A stretch of 64,000 nucleotides of DNA, from positions 1 through 64,000 of the forward strand of contig JAHHHP010000016.1 of assembly GCA_019359275.1 (NCBI GenBank). The letters are read 5' to 3'. Positions 8,440 through 17,057 of this stretch are shown piece by piece. Origin of the DNA: Myxacorys chilensis ATA2-1-KO14 (GTDB lineage: Bacteria; Cyanobacteriota; Cyanobacteriia; Leptolyngbyales; Leptolyngbyaceae). The notes beneath the pieces were generated by a model. It had not been told where the DNA came from. It made no database searches and was given only the letters and a program-made list of their open reading frames with translations. Both the position numbers and the translations under genes were made by a program. The stretch's first letter is position 1. Each line of letters starts with the position of its first letter.

Positions 8440-9198
8440 TCATAAGCTAGACTCGCTTGCCTTGAGATGGTACTGCAAGAGGGTTGCTTTTTTGACAATC
8501 GGCGCAAGTTTTTGCCGCCAGTGGCGGATGTCTGGATATTCAACTGCCACTTTCAAAACATCACTCCATCGGCTCTCTACGAGAGCCTGTTTTGCGATCG
8601 CGTACTTCGACTTGGCTTGATTCCACTTCTGCGGCATTGTTCTTAGCGCCACCTGAGCCTGGTCGTAAGCCGCACTCTCAATTGAAACCGATTTGGCAAG
8701 GGCGATCGCACCTTCTAAATTTCCAGCTTGATAGTGATCCGTTGCTTTTTCTAGTAGCCGCTTTCCTTGATCTACAGACCGTGACGAATCTGATTCTTGT
8801 GTTGGAGGACTGGTAGTAGCCGCCCGATTGGACATTCCGCAGTTGGTTTTGGTCAAGTTTTTGTAGACCCAACCAGATGTTGGCGCGCTGATTTGATACC
8901 ATCCATCTTTTTCAAGCAGAATCGTCAACTCTGTACCGTTCGCGATTCCACCAATGATGTTACCTTTCTGCTCAAGGGGGGCAGAGCGGACATTCAGTGG
9001 TGGTTGTGGATCAAAAACAATGGTTTTGCAAGAGTGTCCTTTTAAGGGTTGCCAAACATTAGAGGTTAGGGAGACAGAGGCAGAAGTATCTTGACGCGGA
9101 TGTGTCAGTGCATAGGCGGTTCCCGCAACCGTCACAACTGCTGTGATGCACACTCCGATCGCTAAGGGCGATTTCGATCGCTTTTCACTAACCCTCAT
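8440..9198 (-). CDS. Membrane-anchored SH3b-domain protein
   Basis: 252 residues from the ATG at 9198, chosen because GGAGG lies eight bases upstream; a longer frame to 9258 lacks a site. A single N-terminal membrane segment (about 10-32) is followed by an SH3b domain ('LNVRSAPLEQKGNIIGGIANGT' region to 'SGWVYKNL') of the kind that binds peptidoglycan or acts as a protein module outside the membrane. The C-terminal half is helical with an 'LLEKATDHYQAGNLEGAIALAK' TPR-like stretch. Substrate or partner unknown. Confidence 0.8.
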   Translation of the reverse strand: MRVSEKRSKSPLAIGVCITAVVTVAGTAYALTHPRQDTSASVSLTSNVWQPLKGHSCKTIVFDPQPPLNVRSAPLEQKGNIIGGIANGTELTILLEKDGWYQISAPTSGWVYKNLTKTNCGMSNRAATTSPPTQESDSSRSVDQGKRLLEKATDHYQAGNLEGAIALAKSVSIESAAYDQAQVALRTMPQKWNQAKSKYAIAKQALVESRWSDVLKVAVEYPDIRHWRQKLAPIVKKATLLQYHLKASESSL

Positions 9199-9522
9199 GG
9201 TAATGCCTCCAAAAAACTCTACTAACAAAGATTTACTAACAAAAAAGTAAGAACTCAAAAAATAGGGACTATGCTGGACGTGCTTTCTATTGGATAGCTT
9301 GCCCTATCTATAGGTGAAAAGTATTCGAAGTTCCCGATCATCTTCTAGTAACGCCCTTAGTCAACTCAACGTAATCCCTCCCTTGACAATCTCAGCAAAT
9401 AAATTTAGGTGCAGTGATGCGGGGTGGGGATGGCTCCTATTCTTGAGCTTCTGGGTCAGCCAGCGTTCAAACCGCGTCAACATGCTGGTAAACTTTGGAA
9501 TGGTCATGTATCAGTAGATGTG
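9199..9522. other. Divergent intergenic region
   Basis: About 320 bp between the SH3b gene (minus) and the PetP gene (plus). It should carry both promoters, but I see no clear paired promoter boxes, repeat or RNA. Confidence 0.4.
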
Positions 9523-9717
9523 ATGGAAATTGGTCAGAAAGTGCGCGTGCGTCGGTTGCGCGATCGTGTTCCCCCGGCGGTGGTGAAAAAGCTTGGACAA
9601 GTCGGTGTCGTGCGCGACTTTAAAGTGGTAGACGGAAAGGGTCTTGGACTGTTGATTCAGTTTGATGACCAATTTGCGACGTGGTTTTTTGAAGATGAGC
9701 TAGAGCAATATAATTAG
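9523..9717 (+). CDS. petP: PetP-like DUF2862 protein (cytochrome b6f small subunit)
   Basis: 64 residues from the ATG at 9523. The longer frame upstream is not conserved, whereas MEIGQKVRVRRLRDRVPP is the typical N-terminus of this SH3-like cyanobacterial family. 'LLIQFDDQFATWFFEDEL' is the conserved C-terminal half. PetP is a peripheral stromal-side subunit of cytochrome b6f in cyanobacteria and red algae that affects linear electron flow. DUF2862 proteins other than PetP also exist, so the functional name is a family inference. Confidence 0.8.
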   Translation: MEIGQKVRVRRLRDRVPPAVVKKLGQVGVVRDFKVVDGKGLGLLIQFDDQFATWFFEDELEQYN

Positions 9718-9842
9718 GCGATCTTCACGTCCAGGCAATCGATACCATAGAGGTGTAAAGGTAGGGGATATGGAGCATGAAAGAGAATTCTGAATCTCCA
9801 GTCCCCACACTCTATGCCCTATATTTCTCTTAAAGACTGGAC

Positions 9843-10937
9843 ATGGCTTTTATTCTGACGTTTCTCGGCAAAGGTGGGACTGGACGAACAACGCTGGCAA
9901 TCGCCGCCGCTAAAAAGTTCGCCAGTCAAGGCAAGCGAGTCTTGCTAATTGGGCAAGATTCAAGTCCTGCGTTTGGGTTGGCGCTCGGCGCGACCGTAGG
10001 GGCTGAAGTTCAAGAAATGGCTCCAAATTTGCAGGTCGTTCAGCTTCAGACGGCGCTTTTGTTGGAGCGGAGTTGGGAAGAGGTTAAAAAGCTCGAAGCG
10101 CAATATCTACGCACACCGTTCTTCAAAGAAGTGTACGGGCAAGAGTTAGGTATCTTTCCAGGCATGGATAGTGCGCTGGCACTCAATGCGCTGCGCGAAT
10201 ATGACGGGAGTGGACAATACGATGTGATTGTCTATGATGGTACAGGCGATCAGACGACGCTGCGGATGCTGGGCATGCCAGAAATCATTAGCTGGTACAT
10301 TCGGCGGTTCCGGCAAGTATTTACGGAGTCTGACTTAGGAAAAACCTTGTCGCCGTTTATCCAACCCGTCGCGAGCGCTGTATTAACCAATGCGAGTTTT
10401 GCGGGCGATAACTTCGCGCAGCCAACGGGTCAGGTGAATAACCTGCTAGAGCAGGGCAAAGAAGCGGTCAACGATCCGAAGCGGATGGCGGCGTACTTGG
10501 TGACGACCGACGACCCAAGCGCGATCGCAATGGCACGCTATCTGTGGGGCAGCGCTCAGCAGGTGGGGCTAACCGTCGGGGGCGTGCTGCTGAATCGGGC
10601 AAACCAGCTCAGTGACGCTGAGGCGTTTCAACCGCTTCCGGTTTCAGCAATCCCAGAACAACCCGTGAATGATTGGCAGCCGTTGATTGAAGCGTTGCCT
10701 GACTTCGATCAAGTCACACAGGCTCCTCGCCCCATGGCAGTCAATGTGGCAGAACGCAAGGTCAGCCTGTTTTTACCAGGATTTGATAAAAAGCAAGTCA
10801 AACTAACGCAGTCGGGTCCGGAAATTACGATTGAAGCGGGCGATCAGCGCCGTAATGTGTCTCTTCCACCCACCCTGAAAGGACAACCTGTAAAAGGTGC
10901 GAAGTTTCAAGATGGCTACTTAATTATCTCCTTCTAA
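9843..10937 (+). CDS. Get3d-like ArsA/GET3-family ATPase with alpha-crystallin domain
   Basis: 364 residues. N-terminal SIMIBI P-loop ATPase with a deviant Walker A GKGGTGRTT (residues 9-17): the signature Lys10 is kept but the usual second Lys is Arg15. The switch region is degenerate and 'VIVYDGTGDQTTLRML' marks the nucleotide-binding core. Residues about 295-364 form a small beta-rich alpha-crystallin (HSP20-like) domain ending 'GAKFQDGYLIISF'. This architecture is Get3d, found in cyanobacteria and plastids; its client is unknown. It is 16 bp upstream of chlG, so the two are probably cotranscribed and a link with thylakoid membrane or pigment-protein biogenesis is plausible. Confidence 0.88.
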   Translation: MAFILTFLGKGGTGRTTLAIAAAKKFASQGKRVLLIGQDSSPAFGLALGATVGAEVQEMAPNLQVVQLQTALLLERSWEEVKKLEAQYLRTPFFKEVYGQELGIFPGMDSALALNALREYDGSGQYDVIVYDGTGDQTTLRMLGMPEIISWYIRRFRQVFTESDLGKTLSPFIQPVASAVLTNASFAGDNFAQPTGQVNNLLEQGKEAVNDPKRMAAYLVTTDDPSAIAMARYLWGSAQQVGLTVGGVLLNRANQLSDAEAFQPLPVSAIPEQPVNDWQPLIEALPDFDQVTQAPRPMAVNVAERKVSLFLPGFDKKQVKLTQSGPEITIEAGDQRRNVSLPPTLKGQPVKGAKFQDGYLIISF

Positions 10938-10953
10938 CGTTTTAGATGCTGTT

Positions 10954-11994
10954 ATGACAGATTCCACAACTCCAGACCTGCCAACAGATTCCAATCCCTC
11001 TACACCGATGCCCATGAGTGCCACTCCTGCGGAGCTGCGCGACGCAAGCCGTGCTAGAACCCGGCAAATGCTGGGGATGAAAGGCGCTGATGTGAAAGGA
11101 GCGTCCATCTGGAAAATTCGCCTCCAACTGATGAAGCCGATTACCTGGATTCCTCTCATGTGGGGAATTATTTGTGGTGCAGCGTCGTCAGGGCAATATA
11201 CCTGGTCGCTAGAAGATGTCTTGAAAGCAGCAACTTGTATGCTTCTGGCAGGGCCTCTGATGACGGGCTACACCCAAATTATGAATGACTACTACGATCG
11301 CGAGATCGACGCGATCAATGAGCCGTATCGACCGATTCCGTCGGGAGCAATCTCACTACCTCAAGTGGTGACTCAGATTTGGGTATTACTGCTTGGCGGA
11401 ATTGGAATTGCCTACGTTTTAGATCGCTGGGCAGGGCATACTTTCCCGACGATTACGGCTCTTGCGATCGGGGGTTCTTTGCTCTCCTACATCTATTCGG
11501 CTCCGCCGTTAAAACTAAAGCAGAACGGCTGGCTGGGCTGCTATGCCTTAGGAGCAAGCTATATCGCGATTCCATGGTGGACAGGACACGCGCTGTTTGG
11601 CGACCTAAATTCAACAATCATCGTGCTGACCCTGTTCTACAGCTTGTCAGGTTTGGGAATTGCCATTGTCAACGACTTTAAGAGCGTTGAGGGCGATCGT
11701 CAATTGGGACTGAAATCTCTGCCAGTCATCTTTGGGATTTCTACTGCCGCTTGGATTTGTGTCCTGATGATCGATGTGTTTCAAGGCGGCATTGCTGCTT
11801 ACTTAATTAGCATTCATCAAAATTTATACGCAACAATTTTGATGTTGATGATTATTCCTCAAATCACGTTTCAGGACATGTACTTCTTGCGCAACCCCGT
11901 GGAAAACGATGTGAAGTATCAGGCCAGCGCTCAGCCGTTCTTGGTGTTAGGTATGCTAGTAACGGCCTTAGCCCTCGGTCATGCAGGCGTCTAA
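10954..11994 (+). CDS. chlG: Chlorophyll synthase
   Basis: 346 residues, a UbiA-family prenyltransferase with about eight to nine membrane helices. It esterifies chlorophyllide with phytyl or geranylgeranyl diphosphate in the thylakoid membrane. The family signature 'NDYYDREIDAINEPYRPIPS' holds the Mg-diphosphate-binding Asp residues, and the second Asp-rich loop is 'VNDFKSVEGDRQLG'. The hydrophilic N-terminus of about 60 residues is normal for cyanobacterial ChlG. The gene follows the Get3d-like gene closely and is followed by a strong terminator. Confidence 0.97.
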   Translation: MTDSTTPDLPTDSNPSTPMPMSATPAELRDASRARTRQMLGMKGADVKGASIWKIRLQLMKPITWIPLMWGIICGAASSGQYTWSLEDVLKAATCMLLAGPLMTGYTQIMNDYYDREIDAINEPYRPIPSGAISLPQVVTQIWVLLLGGIGIAYVLDRWAGHTFPTITALAIGGSLLSYIYSAPPLKLKQNGWLGCYALGASYIAIPWWTGHALFGDLNSTIIVLTLFYSLSGLGIAIVNDFKSVEGDRQLGLKSLPVIFGISTAAWICVLMIDVFQGGIAAYLISIHQNLYATILMLMIIPQITFQDMYFLRNPVENDVKYQASAQPFLVLGMLVTALALGHAGV

Positions 11995-12027
11995 AGGGGT
12001 TTAGCTCTTTAATTTCTTTAAGTAATG

Positions 12028-12064
12028 GGTAATTGGGGAGGCAATCCCGATTACCTCTTTTTTT
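12028..12064 (+). terminator. Intrinsic terminator of the Get3d-chlG unit
   Basis: GGTAATTGGG (12028-12037) pairs with CCCGATTACC (12046-12055) with one G-U pair, followed by TCTTTTTTTG. The rest of the 309-bp gap to the PBP gene shows no recognised feature. Confidence 0.88.
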
Positions 12065-12303
12065 GACTTATTCTTCCGAAATTCGTTTCAAATGTCATCG
12101 ATCTTCTTCAATCTCGTGTAAACTAAGCTCAGTAATTTTACGAGTGGGACAACCGTTTCTCAGTTGCAGTCTATGCGGCACCCCGACGCCATCACGCTTT
12201 GATGGTACGGTTGACTCATTTGACGCTTTCCGTCACTGTAAGTCACAGGCATGCGACTCCACTGAGAATTGAAGTGATAGCTTTTGTGTGATGAGGCACG
12301 AAT

Positions 12304-14673
12304 GTGGCAAAGTATAGCTCGAACCGCCGAGGGCTTCCAACTCGTCTTAATCGTTCCCGGCTGGGGCAGGATGCGATGACTGACGGAAGTAAGAAGCAAC
12401 GTCGCTCGGGGACGCAACATCGCTCTCGTATCGGTCAGAGCATTGGTCGGTTGCTCGAACACCCCCGTATGGCAGGAGTTCGGGGTGCTTTGGATACTGC
12501 TACGGCGCGGTTAGAACGATTCGAGCGCCGTCTGCCGCCTCCGCTCAAAAATTCACGTGTCCGTCGGGGTCTGCTGTGGGTCAGTGTCGTCGTGGGCGGG
12601 ATTGGAGCGGTCAAGCTAATCTCCTGGCAAATCGATCGCAGCCTCCCTGATCCGTCAGAGATTCAAACGTTTGCTCGGCGCGGTACGCTAACAATGCGAG
12701 CTTCCGACGGCACAATTTTGCATCAGTTAGGTCCGGCGACGCGCGAGAAATTGGCGATCGACCAGATGCCGAAGCGCTTGGTAGATGCGTTTATTGCATC
12801 GGAAGATCGGCGATTTTATGAACATAATGGCATCGACTATCAGGGCATTGTTCGCGCGATCGCACGCAACATCTCATCAGGCGGCGTGGTCGAAGGCGGC
12901 AGCACACTGACGCAGCAGTTGTCTCGAATTGTCTATCTCAACAACGATCGCAGTGTCATCCGCAAGATTCGAGAAGCCCTAATTGCTCAGAAATTAGAGC
13001 GATCAGTAGATAAACGGCAGCTGCTAGAAAAATATCTCAATCTGGTTTACCTTGGCTCTAATGCTTATGGAGTGGGCGATGCAGCTTGGATTTACTTCAG
13101 CAAATCTACAAGCCAGCTAACGCTCTCAGAAATGGCAACGATCGCAGGATTGCCCCCGGCACCAAGCGTTTATTCACCCCTAGAGAACCTGGAGAAGGCG
13201 AAGCAACGACGCAATAACGTCCTCGATAAGATGGTCGAGGCGGGCTACATTTCCGCCACTGAAGCTCAAACGGCGAAAGCGGAAGAACTGAAGGTAAAGC
13301 CGAGTGAGCCAAAGAAAATTCAAAGCGATGCGCCTTACTTTACCTACTATGTGCAGCAGCAGTTGCCGAACTATGTATCCAAAGAGGCGATCGCGGCGGG
13401 GGGATTGACAATTGAGACGACGCTAAACGCCAAATGGCAGAAGGCAGCCGAAAAAGCGATCAAAGATACGATTGAAATTGATGGATCAGCCGCCAGTTTT
13501 AAGCAAGCCTCACTCGTCGCGATCGATCCAAGAAATGGAGAAATTCGCTCGATGGTCGGTGGCTACGACTTCTACAAAGAAAGTCAATTTAATCGAGCGA
13601 CTCAAGCGCAGCGGCAGCCGGGTTCGACATTCAAACCGTTTGTGTATACTACTGCGATCGCGGCGGGATTCTCACCCTATCAGTCTTACCTTGATGAGCG
13701 ATTTAAAGTTGATGGCTACCAGCCAAAAAACTACAGCAACAAATATTCTGGCTGGCTGACGATCAAATCGGCGCTCACGAATTCGGTGAACGTGATTGCT
13801 GTTAAAACCCTAATCGATGTTGGATTTGCGCCAGTGATTAAAATGGCGCAGAACATGGGCATTCATTCCAAGCTAGAACCTACCTATGCGATGGCGCTAG
13901 GCGCATACGAAGTGAATCTGCTGGAGTTAACCAACGCTTACGGGACGTTAGCCGCGCAGGGCAATACTGTCGATCCGCATGGAATTCGTCGAATTGTCGA
14001 TCGCAAGGGCAAGGTTTTGTACCAGTCTGACTACAAGCAAAAGCGAGTGCTAGATCCGGGAACCGCATCGATCATGACATGGATGATGCGGGGAGTCGTT
14101 ACTGACGGAACCGGACGATCGGCGCAGCTTGATCGCCCGGTTGCAGGCAAAACGGGAACCTCTGAGAAGGCACGAGATCTCTGGTTTATTGGCTTTATTC
14201 CTCAAGTCGTTGCTGGGGTGTGGCTCGGAAACGATGATAACTCGCCGACGTGGGGTGCAAGTTCTACAGCAGCCTTTACTTGGCACGAGTTTATGAAAGA
14301 AGTCGTGAACGGAATGCCGGTTCAAAAGTTTCCTGAAATTCCAAAGAATCTGGACACCCGAAAGGGTAGCATCAAAGCCCAACCTGTGAAGCCAAGTAGC
14401 TCTCAATCGTTGGGTACAGCTCCTGATCCGGCTGAGTCTCGCAGCGAGGGCAGCTACGAAGAAGCGCCCGCTGAACCGCGTTATGAAGAGCCGAGTTACT
14501 CTGCGCCGAGCTATGCTGAGCCTAAACCAGAGCGAGCATATGAGCCAGAGCCTGAACCCGAAGCGCCTGCTCCCCCTCAAGAAGAAGCACCGCCCTCTGA
14601 ATCTGAGCAAGCCCCCCCTTCTGATTCAGCCCCTGCGGGAGGATCTGATCCCCTACCACCTTCAGGAAATTAG
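12304..14673 (+). CDS. Class A penicillin-binding protein (PBP1A family)
   Basis: 789 residues. Bifunctional murein polymerase: cytosolic basic N-terminus (about 1-95), one membrane anchor (about 96-116), glycosyltransferase GT51 domain with 'ASEDRRFYEHNGID' and 'EGGSTLTQQL', then a transpeptidase domain with SxxK in 'GSTFKPF', SxN in 'TNSVNVIA' and KTG in 'VAGKTGTSE'. The last 90 residues are a Pro/Glu/Ser-rich low-complexity tail. The start used is GTG at 12304, with GAGG about nine bases upstream; ATG 12376 (MTDGSKKQRR) with AGGA before it is a real alternative. Confidence 0.95.
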   Translation: MAKYSSNRRGLPTRLNRSRLGQDAMTDGSKKQRRSGTQHRSRIGQSIGRLLEHPRMAGVRGALDTATARLERFERRLPPPLKNSRVRRGLLWVSVVVGGIGAVKLISWQIDRSLPDPSEIQTFARRGTLTMRASDGTILHQLGPATREKLAIDQMPKRLVDAFIASEDRRFYEHNGIDYQGIVRAIARNISSGGVVEGGSTLTQQLSRIVYLNNDRSVIRKIREALIAQKLERSVDKRQLLEKYLNLVYLGSNAYGVGDAAWIYFSKSTSQLTLSEMATIAGLPPAPSVYSPLENLEKAKQRRNNVLDKMVEAGYISATEAQTAKAEELKVKPSEPKKIQSDAPYFTYYVQQQLPNYVSKEAIAAGGLTIETTLNAKWQKAAEKAIKDTIEIDGSAASFKQASLVAIDPRNGEIRSMVGGYDFYKESQFNRATQAQRQPGSTFKPFVYTTAIAAGFSPYQSYLDERFKVDGYQPKNYSNKYSGWLTIKSALTNSVNVIAVKTLIDVGFAPVIKMAQNMGIHSKLEPTYAMALGAYEVNLLELTNAYGTLAAQGNTVDPHGIRRIVDRKGKVLYQSDYKQKRVLDPGTASIMTWMMRGVVTDGTGRSAQLDRPVAGKTGTSEKARDLWFIGFIPQVVAGVWLGNDDNSPTWGASSTAAFTWHEFMKEVVNGMPVQKFPEIPKNLDTRKGSIKAQPVKPSSSQSLGTAPDPAESRSEGSYEEAPAEPRYEEPSYSAPSYAEPKPERAYEPEPEPEAPAPPQEEAPPSESEQAPPSDSAPAGGSDPLPPSGN

Positions 14674-14719
14674 TAAGCCGTTGACTGGTCTTCAGAAACC
14701 ATCCCTCTAAGGACGAAGA

Positions 14720-14754
14720 AAGTAGAGCCAGGAGAAGAGGAATCTCTACTTTTG
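14720..14754 (+). terminator. Probable terminator of the PBP gene
   Basis: AAGTAGAG (14720-14727) pairs with CTCTACTT (14744-14751), followed by TT. The loop is long at 16 nt. Confidence 0.5.
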
Positions 14755-14909
14755 GAATGAGGTCGGTTTACCCTTTTCCGTTCTTGTATTCCTCTTATTG
14801 GCAGATTTTTTGGCTCAATTTCTACCCGCAAATTCGGACTCTTGAAGGATGACTTAGGATACTCGCACTAATATACTAGCGATAATGAAAAATTCAAAGG
14901 AGCGTTTTT

Positions 14910-15128
14910 ATGATGAACATCCTATTACAGGCAGCAACGGAAACGGCAACTAAGCCTGGCATGCAGTTTCCAACGTCGTTTACCCTGGTGTACGTGCTTG
15001 GATTCATTGCGGCTGTTACATTCGGCTCGATCACTTGGTATAACTCAAAGCGTCCAGTGGGTTGGGAAGACAAAGATCGTCCTGACATTGTTCCAGAAGT
15101 TAAAAAAGAAGAAACGCCTGGTTTATAA
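14910..15128 (+). CDS. Small single-helix membrane protein, Psb35-like candidate
   Basis: 72 residues. AAGGAG lies eight bases before the ATG, so translation is well supported. A membrane helix spans about 24-46 ('FTLVYVLGFIAAVTFGSITW') and is followed by a conserved-looking hydrophilic motif 'NSKRPVGWEDKDRPD'. The layout (short N-terminus, one helix, acidic/basic tail) resembles small cyanobacterial photosystem II-associated proteins such as Psb35 (ssl2148), which stabilises the CP47 module; that assignment is from memory and uncertain. It is converged upon by the TerB-like gene with a shared terminator. Confidence 0.82.
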   Translation: MMNILLQAATETATKPGMQFPTSFTLVYVLGFIAAVTFGSITWYNSKRPVGWEDKDRPDIVPEVKKEETPGL

Positions 15129-15140
15129 AACTTCCTAAAG

Positions 15141-15181
15141 CTCAGAATTTATTGACTCTGAGTATAGTTTTATTCAGAGTC
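15141..15181. terminator. Bidirectional terminator with two overlapping hairpins
   Basis: GACTCTGA (15154-15161) pairs perfectly with TCAGAGTC (15174-15181). An overlapping alternative pairs CTCAGA (15141-15146) with TCTGAG (15157-15162). It lies between convergent genes and probably serves both. Confidence 0.65.
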
Positions 15182-15204
15182 ATTATTGTTTAGCGGATTT
15201 GCGG

Positions 15205-15621
15205 TTAGCCAATTTGCGAGACTCCGCGTTGATATAGCTTTCTGATGGCCGATAGCAGTTTGGCGCGCAGTGAATCTGAGGCATTGCCCTCTGCGGTCAC
15301 TAGCTGCAAGCGAGTTAACAGTTTTGCTTCTTCGTCAGCGATCGCGCCATCGCTGTAAACTAGTCCACTAATGGCTTCAATCAAATCTTGGCAGGCGTCA
15401 GAGGTTGGGTGATCGCCCAAATACTCTTGTACCCACTGATAGCATTCATTCGGTTTCACCGAGCGCAACTCATGCAGTAAAGGTTGTATCTCTCGATCGC
15501 CAGCGACTCCCTTTTCTTTGGCAACTCGATATAAATATTGCCGCTCTTCGGGTTGGATTTTGCCGTCAAGCCAAGCTGCGCCGATCAGAATTTTAACGAG
15601 AGTTTTAACGTCGCTTGTCAT
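15205..15621 (-). CDS. TerB-family (tellurite-resistance-like) protein
   Basis: 138 residues, all helical. The pattern 'AAWLDGKIQPEERQYLYRVA' followed later by 'GLVYSDGAIADEEAKLLTRL' is the duplicated D-G-x-hydrophobic-x-x-x-E/D signature of TerB-like domains, which may bind metal. Function in cyanobacteria is not established. Its ATG overlaps the rsmB stop by four bases (ATGA at 15618-15621), so it is translationally coupled to rsmB. Confidence 0.85.
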   Translation of the reverse strand: MTSDVKTLVKILIGAAWLDGKIQPEERQYLYRVAKEKGVAGDREIQPLLHELRSVKPNECYQWVQEYLGDHPTSDACQDLIEAISGLVYSDGAIADEEAKLLTRLQLVTAEGNASDSLRAKLLSAIRKLYQRGVSQIG

Positions 15622-16961
15622 ACATCTTGGCGCTTTAGCCGCACCATAAAGAACCCATCCATTCTATGTTGATGAGGCAAAACTTTGACCCATCCCGCTT
15701 CAGTTACGAACGGAGCCGTGGGTGATGCCGCTTCAGGACAGTCAATCCTCCAGTTTTGATGTAAGTTGAGAAACTTCTGAATCACAGACTCATTTTCTAA
15801 CGGATGCAGTGTACAGGTTGAGTAAACGATTACACCTTGAGGCGCAGTCCAAGAAGTGGCAGCAGCCAAGAGTTCTTGTTGAAGCTGCGAAAGGTCTTGA
15901 ACGCTGTCTGGAGTTTGTCGCCAGCGAGCATCTGCATGACGATTTAAAGTGCCTAAGCCTGAGCAGGGAGCATCGATCAAAACTCGGTCACACTGACCTG
16001 TAAAGTGCGGTAAGTTGCGGCTATCGCCAACTTGGACTTTAATCGACTGCAAACCGAGACGATCAACGTTTTGTTGCAGCTTTTTGAGCCGAGATGGCGT
16101 GCGATCGCAAGCCCAAACGGTTCCGCGATCGCCCATCAGCTCCGCCAGATGCATTGTTTTTCCTCCTGGAGCCGCACAGGCATCGACAATTGTTTCTCCG
16201 GGCTGCGGATCAACCAAATATGCAACTAATTGGGCACTACTGTCTTGCACGATCCACCATCCCTCTTGGTAGCCCGGAAGATTTTGAATCGCGCCTGCGC
16301 TGGGTGGAAGTCGCAGCGCTTGAGGCAAATGAGGAATTCGGCTGACCTCCACTCCAGCAGAGGTCATAGCCGCTTGGACTTGATCTACACTGGCTCGGAG
16401 GGTATTGACTCGTAAATCAATTTGCGGCGGTTGATTCATCCAGGTACATAGACGATCTGTTTCTTCTGCCCCAAACTGATCGACCCAAACTTGCACAATC
16501 CAATCAGGCAAACTGTGCAACGTTCCGAGCCGTTCGACTGGATCAGTTGGCAGCCGCAGCGGATCGCCCGTCTCGCTAGACCGGAGATATTGCCGCAATA
16601 CTCCATTTACAAATCCGGTCAGTCCGGCAAAGCCATTTTGTTTTGCAAGATCAACGGTTGTGTTAACCGCCGCAGAGGGCGGAATCTGGCTTAGATAGCG
16701 CAGTTGATAAAGCCCTAAATGCAAAATCAGGCGGAGATCGGGGGGTTGTTGAGATGCTTTCTTTTTCGCAAATTGATCAATTAGTGCGTCCAGTGTGCGC
16801 TGACGCCGAGTCGTGCCGTACACAAGCTCAGTTAGGAAGCGACGATCGAGGGTTGTAAAATTGCTGTGATGCAGCGCTTGATCAACGGCGATATCGGCAA
16901 ACGCGCCCTTGTGAATCGATCGCAGCGCCATCAGTGCCAATTGGCGAGGAGTTTGAGTCAA
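15618..16961 (-). CDS. rsmB: 16S rRNA (cytosine-967-C5)-methyltransferase
   Basis: 447 residues, normal length. An N-terminal NusB-like RNA-binding domain (about 1-135) is followed by a Rossmann methyltransferase domain. The SAM-binding motif is 'DACAAPGGKTMHLAEL', the motif IV Cys is in 'IDAPCSGLGTL' and the catalytic motif VI Cys in 'VYSTCTLHPLENE'. It is followed by the overlapping TerB-like gene. A basal translation-apparatus gene with no anomaly. Confidence 0.97.
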   Translation of the reverse strand: MTQTPRQLALMALRSIHKGAFADIAVDQALHHSNFTTLDRRFLTELVYGTTRRQRTLDALIDQFAKKKASQQPPDLRLILHLGLYQLRYLSQIPPSAAVNTTVDLAKQNGFAGLTGFVNGVLRQYLRSSETGDPLRLPTDPVERLGTLHSLPDWIVQVWVDQFGAEETDRLCTWMNQPPQIDLRVNTLRASVDQVQAAMTSAGVEVSRIPHLPQALRLPPSAGAIQNLPGYQEGWWIVQDSSAQLVAYLVDPQPGETIVDACAAPGGKTMHLAELMGDRGTVWACDRTPSRLKKLQQNVDRLGLQSIKVQVGDSRNLPHFTGQCDRVLIDAPCSGLGTLNRHADARWRQTPDSVQDLSQLQQELLAAATSWTAPQGVIVYSTCTLHPLENESVIQKFLNLHQNWRIDCPEAASPTAPFVTEAGWVKVLPHQHRMDGFFMVRLKRQDV

Positions 16962-17057
16962 ATTCTAAACGTAAGCTAAGATGCCTTATTTAGAATAGCA
17001 ATCCAAAAGCAGGAATGGCGCTTCAGAGCACTCGGTTGATCGTGATCAAGTACTCGA

